15,742 bases of DNA, from contig JALLBK010000567.1 in NCBI GenBank assembly GCA_036940085.1, positions 1-15,742 on the forward strand, written 5' to 3'. The position numbers and the translations under genes were made by a program. A model generated the notes under the pieces. The model did no database searches and was not told the DNA's origin. It saw nothing but the letters and a program-made list of their open reading frames with translations. The number at the start of each line of letters is the position of its first letter. The stretch's first letter is position 1. The DNA comes from Discostella pseudostelligera. Its lineage: Eukaryota > Bacillariophyta > Thalassiosirophyceae > Thalassiosirales > Thalassiosiraceae. Below, piece after piece: positions 10,315 through 15,742 of this stretch.

Positions 10315-10593
10315 TTGTATTGCAGGGCGTTCATCATATCGTCATGGCCTACTAGAGAGAGATAGATACTTCTGCCACTGTCGGCCAAAGATGGCCAGCG
10401 GCGGCCGGACGGCGGAGCTCGGCGGAGCAAGGAATGCTGCCACGTGGAAGGTCAACAAGTCGCTTCCCGCTAGTTTGGCGACTTGAACTTGGCTTCCCGC
10501 CATTTTTGCATATGTTTCTCTTCCTGCCACAAGCTGGACGACAACTTTGACACCGACGCCGACGCCGACGCCGTCGACCATGAACCATGACCA
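10315..10593. promoter_or_regulatory. Divergent intergenic promoter, RAB3GAP1 / MFS transporter
   Basis: The 279 bp between two start codons facing away from each other must hold both 5' leaders and promoters. Seen are a G-box CACGTGGAA (10441-10449), CTTCCCGC (10463-10470), the E2F-like CTTCCCGCCAT (10493-10503, equal to ATGGCGGGAAG on the minus strand) and a GC-rich patch with GGCGGAGC twice (10411-10418, 10421-10428). A (CGACGC)3 tract lies at 10554-10571. No clear TATA box. A role in co-regulating the pair is inference. Confidence 0.5.
10554..10572 (+). repeat. Short (CGACGC)n tract
   Basis: Three copies of the hexamer CGACGC just upstream of the transporter start codon at 10594, probably in its 5' leader. 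It is simple-sequence DNA that may vary in length between strains. Confidence 0.6.
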
Positions 10594-12210
10594 TTGCCGA
10601 GCCAAACCGCTTCCGCTACTAACATTCACTCTCGAGCTATTATGCCAACGAAGTCCTCTCGACGATATTATTATCTATTGTGGTTGTCGACCCTGCTGCT
10701 CATTATTAGCCCGCAATTTCTCAGAGTACCACACTGTCACGCATACGATCCAAAGCGGTCATCTTCTTCATCGTCGACGCTGGATCGACGACGAAGTAGA
10801 ATCCATAGTAGTAGCAGGCGCCACCACGCACATAATCTTCGCGAATATGAACCAACTCATAACCCGGTGATCAGAATATTTTACAATTACAATGCGAATC
10901 GAGGAGGTTTGTTGACTTCCATTCGTCGCGGAGGTGGTGGCGATAGCGGTGGTGCTGGTGCACCTACTACCTCCATTTCCCAATCCCGACGACGTAATCT
11001 CGTGGTCCTACTCGTCGCCACCTCCTTTTTCAATGACGTACTCCAACTAACCATGCTCCTTCCGATAATACACACATTGGTATCCAGTCCACCACCACTG
11101 GGTGTCACGACAAAAAAAGAATTGGCATTAGGACTCTTCTTTGCTAGCAAAGACATCTTTCAAATGGTATTTGCACCCATTGCCGGGATATTAACTACCA
11201 AAACATCGGCGAATTTAATGTTGATACTATCCACAATAGGGTTGGGACTTGCTACCCTTGTATTTGCCGAGGCTACCACCTTCCATCAATTACTAATTGC
11301 ACGCGGGGCACAGGGTGCGGCATCGGCGGCGGTAATGTGTGGAGGAATGTCCCTCATTGCCGAGACGCACACGCAGGATATTCGTGGTCGAGCGGTGGGA
11401 TTCGCCCAGTCGGGATATGCCCTTGGATTATTATGTGGACCACTTATTGGTGGATTGTTATTTCAGCATTTTGGACGCGTGAAGACGTTTCGGTATGCAG
11501 GTGCGATGGTCCTGGCGAATGCAGTGGCGATGGTCATGTTGATGGGTGTGGCGCCACCCGAGAGGATCCAACCCCAGAATGAAACGGGACAACATCATCA
11601 ACGAGCTACCACACAGAATGAGACTTTGGCTGCCTCATCAAAACGTCTACTCACCAATCATGACATTCTGGTAGTCACGGCGTCCACACTCATTATCCAT
11701 GCAGTTATGGGAGTTATCAAACCAGTGTCACAGGTAGTCCTCGATACAGAATTTGGTTTACCCATGGTACGACGATCTTTCATCATTTCAATTGCCACCG
11801 TGGCCTACTTTATTGCTGCACCGACCTCGGGATGGCTGAGCGATCGGACATCCCGTTCGAATCTCGTGGCGTTAAGTCTCGTGCTAATGTCGGGATCGTC
11901 ACTTTTCTTCGCTCTGCGACATCATCTTGGTATTGGGGCATTCTACATTTGCGTGACATTGCTCGGGGTTGCATTGGGAGTGCATAAATCCAGTAGTCAG
12001 AGTTTGTTAGCAGATCTAGTTGATAGGCATTCTTTGCGAGAGTATTCGATGGTGTACGCACTGTCGGATGTTGCTGACTCGCTTGGTCTGATTTTGGGAC
12101 CAATTGTTGGTCTGTGGTTGAGTCAAGTATTTGCTTCACACAACGTCGGGGTGCTTACTGTTGGTGCATTGTGCTTTGCGCTTGTTCCGATCGTGCTGAG
12201 AATACAATAA
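10594..12210 (+). CDS. Major facilitator superfamily transporter, DHA1 / vesicular-amine-transporter-like
   Basis: A 538-residue single-exon protein with a membrane region from ~135 to the C terminus, compatible with 12 helices in two halves split by a polar loop (~313-342). Antiporter motif C is clear as GYALGLLCGPLIGG (274-287), and a motif-A-like loop GWLSDRTSR lies in the second half. Further matches to the SLC18/DHA1 type are SFFNDVLQLTMLLPII (helix 1, with Asp148), GLFFASKDIFQ and RGAQGAASA. Such proteins export small molecules in exchange for protons; the substrate is unknown. An N-terminal hydrophobic segment from M17 (MPTKSSRRYYYLLWL...) ends at PHCHA^YDPKR and is followed by a Ser/Arg-rich stretch to ~80. 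This resembles a bipartite plastid presequence with Tyr at +1. M17 (10642) may therefore be the true start, since it puts the signal segment at the very N terminus. The gene is divergent from RAB3GAP1 and convergent with the amidase. Confidence 0.88.
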   Translation: MPSQTASATNIHSRAIMPTKSSRRYYYLLWLSTLLLIISPQFLRVPHCHAYDPKRSSSSSSTLDRRRSRIHSSSRRHHAHNLREYEPTHNPVIRIFYNYNANRGGLLTSIRRGGGGDSGGAGAPTTSISQSRRRNLVVLLVATSFFNDVLQLTMLLPIIHTLVSSPPPLGVTTKKELALGLFFASKDIFQMVFAPIAGILTTKTSANLMLILSTIGLGLATLVFAEATTFHQLLIARGAQGAASAAVMCGGMSLIAETHTQDIRGRAVGFAQSGYALGLLCGPLIGGLLFQHFGRVKTFRYAGAMVLANAVAMVMLMGVAPPERIQPQNETGQHHQRATTQNETLAASSKRLLTNHDILVVTASTLIIHAVMGVIKPVSQVVLDTEFGLPMVRRSFIISIATVAYFIAAPTSGWLSDRTSRSNLVALSLVLMSGSSLFFALRHHLGIGAFYICVTLLGVALGVHKSSSQSLLADLVDRHSLREYSMVYALSDVADSLGLILGPIVGLWLSQVFASHNVGVLTVGALCFALVPIVLRIQ

Positions 12211-12332
12211 GCGGATGTTGAGGAGCGTGGCGGTGGCAGCATGATGACATGTAGTACCAAACGTAATACGGTTAGGAGTATCTAATCAATCCAGTTGGAT
12301 TATTTGTCTGGTCTGCAATAGTTCATTGATTG
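12211..12332. other. Convergent 3' spacer
   Basis: The 122 bp between the stop codons of the MFS transporter and the amidase must contain both 3' ends, so the transcripts are likely close to overlapping. I see no gene, clear hairpin or obvious polyadenylation signal. Confidence 0.5.
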
Positions 12333-14058
12333 TTAAGTAGATCCAGAATGATCATTCGGAGCACTCCTCCCTTCAACTAACCGATATAAATCATGCCGCT
12401 TCTGTATCATTGTTGGAATAGACATTCGCATTTCCTCCACCTTGTCCATATCCAAATCAGCAATTACTACCGCGGGGTTCTCGTCACATGTCGCGATGAC
12501 CTCTCCCCATGGAGATATTATTGATGAATGGCCCCACGCAGAATAATGAGGATATTGTTTGCTGGATGTATCAATCTCATTGTTAGAATTGTCGGCATTC
12601 TCTTCGACTGCAGTGGTAGTAGATGATGGTAGTGGCATTCTCGCCGGACTTGCTGTTAATACATAGCATTGCCCATCCACAGCCCTTGCACGTTGCAACA
12701 ACTCCCAGTGTGCCGGACCAGTTGTTAAATTGAAAGCACCGGGATATATCAGTATCTTACATTGATGAATCTGGGTTAGAATGAGTGCATACTCTGGGAA
12801 TCGAATGTCATAGCTACGTGAATATTGCGAAGCAACAAGAGAGGGATGAACATGAAACAAATAATGAGAGGATTGTGCGATCCATAGAGAGAAGGTAAAT
12901 CATATCGAAGACGACAAAAACATACCAAATACCAACGCCGATTCTACCCAAATCACAGCCCATTTTCATCTCGACCTTCCCTCTCTCCTCCTCCTCCTCC
13001 TCCTCCTCGACCACATCAAAATACGTAGCCCCCAAATCTCCCTTCGTCAAAGTCTCACTCTCCTTAAATTGTATACCCCCTGGTACATTCACATCGAACA
13101 AATGAACCTTGCGATGTTTGGCCACCACCGTACCATGGGGATTGATGATGAGGCAAGTATTGTAATAATCCGTCTTCGTTCCCTCATTGGTTTGAGTCAC
13201 TACAACCTCGGGTATGGATCCTCCGACAATGTACATATTGGTTGATTTGGCCATTTCCATCAACATTAAAGACGATTTTCCCCAAGAATGATCATTATCA
13301 CCACCATCATGCCCAACTGCTGCAGAGAAGGATGCTGCATTGGATGGTAGACCAGAAAGACCATCGCCCACTTGCGATAGTATTTCTGCATACTCCGGAA
13401 ATGCAGCTGTAGCGTAGGGACTATTCCATATCTCTGGTAGAACACATAGTCGTGCACCGGCATTCTGTGCCTGGCGAATATACTCTATAGCAGATTGGAG
13501 ATTGTGTTCCTTGTTGCGCGTTACTGGCAATTGAAGCAAGGCTACGCGATTTTTGACTTGTGGATGATGATTGTTATAGTTGTTGTCGTAGTTGGACGCA
13601 GAATAAGTGATGGACGTGGTGCTGCTTCCTGTCATCATCGACGTACTCAATTGTTGTTGCACAGTGGCTTTAGCAAGTGGGATGCTACTACGGATGCTGT
13701 AGTTGCTCGTCTTTCGGATGCTGATGCCAGCACAGGTCGACGACGACGACGACGATGATGGCGATGAAGCTGGCACAAATAATGACAATAACGATGGCGA
13801 TATCGCTGCTGATGATGATGTACTGATCGATCTGCTGCGCCACCCCCCCGCCAAACAATAATTATTGGAACTCGCACTCGACGAATTGCTGCAGCCAGAA
13901 GAAACTCGACGACGATGACGACAGACACAACTGCTGCTGCTCGTACTCGTACTCGTACCCTCGAAGATGAGAGCGGCAGCGGTAGTAGAAGAAGGAACGG
14001 ACCAGCCCGAAAAAGACGTTGCCGCAATCCACAATGATGCTTGGGATGGGCGTTTCAT
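12333..14058 (-). CDS. NIT2: Nit2-type carbon-nitrogen hydrolase (omega-amidase), two exons
   Basis: Exons 14058-12926 and 12813-12333 join in phase 2 to 537 residues. Nit2 enzymes hydrolyse alpha-ketoglutaramate and alpha-ketosuccinamate to the keto acid plus ammonia, a repair and salvage step of glutamine and asparagine transamination. The nitrilase triad is complete: Glu209 in VLPEIWNSPY, Lys317 in KHRKVHLFD, and Cys378 in GVGICYDIRF, whose TGC codon is made by the splice (TG|C). YPGAFNLTTGPAHWELLQRARA-type sequence in exon 2 points to Nit2 rather than Nit1. The hydrolase domain starts near residue 169. Before it lies a Ser-rich, Arg-containing stretch that could be an organelle presequence, or partly untranslated if M141/M142 (13638/13635) is the start. 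Inserts unlike animal Nit2 include an eight-Glu run (351-358) and ~30 polar residues after TASPAR. Confidence 0.9.
12814..12925 (-). other. Intron of the Nit2 gene, splitting the catalytic Cys codon
   Basis: A 112-bp intron with donor ATTTG|GTATGT and acceptor CACGTAG|CTATGAC on the minus strand, phase 2. Splicing converts GVGI-TG plus C-TAT-GAC into GVGICYD, the nitrilase active-site block. Without splicing the frame gives Trp in place of Cys, then a hydrophobic tail and a stop at 12814-12816. Confidence 0.93.
12985..13008 (-). repeat. In-frame (GAG)n trinucleotide tract
   Basis: A run of CTC triplets on the plus strand encodes the eight-glutamate stretch at residues 351-358 of the amidase, between the Lys and Cys of the triad. 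It is a microsatellite within coding DNA and is likely to vary in length between strains. Confidence 0.7.
13738..13756 (-). repeat. In-frame trinucleotide tract coding Ser run
   Basis: CGA triplets on the plus strand (TCG on the coding strand) encode the poly-Ser part of the amidase N-terminal extension around residues 101-107. Confidence 0.6.
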
Positions 14059-14152
14059 CGTCTATCAAAAGCCGCAAGGACGCCAGGGCTCATCATCTTC
14101 ATCACTACTTCGTATCATGTTGATTTGGATCCACTTCGACTCGAATCTCATG

Positions 14153-14191
14153 TCTCCCGCCATTTCCGCCAAAGCTCAGATTTGGCGGGAA
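14153..14191. promoter_or_regulatory. Paired E2F-like sites in inverted arrangement
   Basis: The plus strand reads TCTCCCGCCAT (14153-14163), then TTTCCGCCAAA (14163-14173), then TTTGGCGGGAA (14181-14191). The last is a near-ideal E2F/DP site. The second and third form an inverted repeat, with one extra base in one arm and a 7-base centre. The block lies ~95-135 bp upstream of the amidase start, so it is a plausible promoter element of that gene. Binding is inferred. Confidence 0.5.
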
Positions 14192-14422
14192 CGCCTCCAC
14201 CATGCTCACACCTCACAGCACCGTACCCCACAGACCACAGATAAGCCCACCCGAAAGCCTACTACCCTACAGTCAATTGAAGATTGCTATTGCATTAATA
14301 ATTCATAAGAAGTCATAAATTATTACATTTGTCACACATTTCATCATCACGAGGAAGTCAACTCATGAGATCCTTGCACCTGAATGTAATCAGCGATATT
14401 TATTCTAACTACTCAGAGCCAA

Positions 14423-14753
14423 CGCCTGTCATGGTGGCCCACAATAATGAAGGACGCACAACAAAGAGGGCACAGTCACACAGCCACAGGACATCACAGT
14501 TGGAGAGGAATAGACACGATAGTAGGGCAAGGGTTACAGGTCACCAGTCATGTCTGTAGCAAACGCCCCTTCTGGTTTTACTTCTGCACAAGACAGGTCA
14601 TCGCCTGTCATGGTGGCCCAAAATATAATGAGAGGACGCAGGACAAAGACAAGCACACAGACACACAGCCACAGGACATGCTGGGAGTTAGATGTCACCA
14701 GTCATGTCTAGCAAAAGCCCCTTCTGGTTTTACTTCTGCGCAAGACAGGTCAT
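14423..14753 (+). repeat. Imperfect tandem duplication, units of 179 and 152 bp
   Basis: Unit 1 is 14423-14601 and unit 2 is 14602-14753. Both begin CGCCTGTCATGGTGGCCCA and end with the same ~60 bp (GTCACCAGTCATGTCT... to ...CAAGACAGGTCAT; 14540-14601 and 14694-14753), with few differences. The middle is more diverged and carries indels. Each unit starts with CCTGTC and ends with GACAGG, a short terminal inverted repeat. A fragment matching the unit (GCAAACGCCCCTTCTGG, 14559-14575) occurs inverted at ~14841-14857. This resembles a decayed non-autonomous mobile element or a local duplication; no transposase is visible. Confidence 0.7.
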
Positions 14754-15198
14754 TCGGGGCTGCTCAGGCCTCTCCAATTGCTGGGAGGTGAATGAGAGAA
14801 GACTGTTCCCTCTGACTCTGAGAGTGGTCTCTAGAAATTCAGAAGGGGCGGTTGCTTACCACAAAACGACGTTGACATTACAAACACGACAATGAAAATT
14901 AAGCCCCAAAGAAGTTCTTGGATGAGGCAAGTAGCTAAAACGGGACATATGACCCAAACCGATCCGGTGTGAACCTATCGACTAGACATTAGTCTTACAA
15001 GATGAATGGGATCGATCTGCAATACTATTTGACTTGTAGTAGTATTTGTTGGGTGTTACTCCTCCTCTCCATGGCGAGGACGAGGAAGAGAAGAAATTCC
15101 TCGTCAGAAGCGGTCATAAAATCTCTGGCAGGAGGATAACACAAAGAAATCTACTTCGATCATTTATCCGCAACCAATACCCACATTTCACAATCATC

Positions 15199-15742
15199 AT
15201 GATCTTCTCTCATCGTGTCTTCACCGCTTTTCTAATCATTGGCTCGTTACTACTTCGCACCGATGCCAAGACGACTCTCCGAGGCAGTGCTGAAGATAGT
15301 ACCTTCGTCGACCAGCATGATAATGATGTCATTCATCGCCGTGTCCTCCAAGAGAGCCAGATCGGAATGTTCCTCATCAAAGATATTGAGTACGAAGATC
15401 GTGTTGGAGAAGCAGTGGTACTACCGGCTGACAACAATCAAGAACGTCGTCGCGGACTTCAGCAGACGAGGAGCGATCGTCCCCACCGCACCAACAACAT
15501 TCAACTACCCGATGGGACCATTTACGAAATCAAAAATGCTCAAGCCGGGTGGGCGAGTAAACTCAAGTCGGGTAAGTTCAACGTTCATATTCCTCCTGGC
15601 ACTGTCATTTCTTCGGACGGAACCATCGATATCAAGGGCAAACAGATTGACGCAACGGCAATCACATTCGAAAGCCGCAACGGCAAGAACGGCCTCTTCG
15701 ATCGGAGTCTAACTGAAGAAGTTGATGCCAATATCGAACGCA
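15199..15742 (+). CDS. Secreted protein, N-terminal part, cut by window edge
   Basis: An open frame of 181 codons runs to the end of the window without a stop. The start MIFSHRVFTAFLIIGSLLL is a clear signal peptide, probably ending at RTDA. It is followed by an acidic/basic linker with an RRRGL site (~90-94), possibly a processing site. Then comes a compact segment: LPDGTIYEIKNAQAG (107-121), SGKFNVHIPPGTVI (129-142) and SSDGTIDIKGKQI. From recall, an arrangement of 'YEI/L-N...', 'SG...IP.G' and 'GTID' precedes the catalytic part of diatom gametolysin-like (M11) metallopeptidases, so a propeptide of such an enzyme is possible. The catalytic domain would lie outside the window, so this is tentative. 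A GGTAAGT at 15569-15575 resembles a splice donor, but the frame continues sensibly through it. Confidence 0.6.
   Translation, partial: MIFSHRVFTAFLIIGSLLLRTDAKTTLRGSAEDSTFVDQHDNDVIHRRVLQESQIGMFLIKDIEYEDRVGEAVVLPADNNQERRRGLQQTRSDRPHRTNNIQLPDGTIYEIKNAQAGWASKLKSGKFNVHIPPGTVISSDGTIDIKGKQIDATAITFESRNGKNGLFDRSLTEEVDANIER

Larger units (their letters stand above)
14059..15198. other. 1140-bp intergenic region with decayed repeats
   Basis: It separates the amidase from the rightmost gene, whose start codons face away from each other. It contains an inverted GGCGGGA-type site pair near the amidase start, an AT-rich stretch (~14290-14335), a tandem duplication (14423-14753) and an inverted fragment of it (~14841-14857). 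The remaining ~340 bp before 15199 are probably the promoter and 5' leader of the next gene. Open frames here (e.g. 14447-14791) are made of the repeat and show no domain. Confidence 0.6.

Noticed and set aside
14423..14753. CRISPR-like array
   Set aside because: Only two long imperfect units, no short identical repeats with unique spacers, and the setting is eukaryotic.
14447..14791. Open frame of 114 codons with an apparent internal protein repeat
   Set aside because: The repetition comes from the DNA tandem duplication and the two copies are read in different frames (SKRPFWFYF versus AKAPSGFTS), so it is not a repeated protein domain.
15569..15575. GGTAAGT as a splice donor in the rightmost gene
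   Set aside because: The frame reads sensibly through it (KSGKFNVHIPPG), and no acceptor within the window is needed.
15239..15712. Closed plus-strand frame of 157 codons
   Set aside because: It is out of frame with the signal-peptide-bearing frame that starts at 15199 and stays open to the window end; it lacks motifs.

Overview
The window is nuclear DNA of a eukaryotic alga, most likely a diatom or close stramenopile relative. Three things support this. Genes lie on both strands and are cut by a few short GT-AG introns (78-112 bp) that restore known protein families exactly. Several proteins start with an ER-type signal peptide, and one of these continues into an ASAFAP-like cleavage motif (CRA^FAPP), the signature of plastid import in algae with red-derived complex plastids. 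The last gene resembles the secreted proteins common in diatoms. The taxonomic call is inference; no marker gene is present.

Layout. At 128-1960 (+) is a mitochondrial-carrier-family protein with a plastid presequence. The next ~1 kb (1961-2955) holds a decayed EF-hand coding fragment and the regulatory region of the next gene. At 2956-4340 (+) is a pfkB-family sugar kinase in two exons. It converges on a large three-exon gene at 10314-4449 (-), the homologue of the Rab3 GTPase-activating protein catalytic subunit (RAB3GAP1). That gene shares a 279-bp divergent intergenic region with an MFS transporter at 10594-12210 (+), which resembles the vesicular amine transporter/DHA1 group. The transporter converges on a two-exon Nit2-type amidase (omega-amidase) at 14058-12333 (-), whose catalytic cysteine codon is split by the intron. 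The stretch 14059-15198 has no convincing gene; it carries an inverted pair of GGCGGGA-type sites and a decayed ~150-180-bp tandem duplication. From 15199 a secreted protein runs off the right edge.

The genes do not form one pathway. They look like ordinary tightly packed housekeeping and membrane-traffic genes. What links them is a shared promoter vocabulary: ATGGCGGGAAG occurs upstream of the pfkB kinase and in the RAB3GAP1/MFS divergent region, a one-to-two-base variant lies upstream of the amidase, and CACGTGGAA occurs in the first two. I see no defence island, CRISPR array, prophage, rRNA or tRNA, and no clear evidence for a wholly new multi-gene system.
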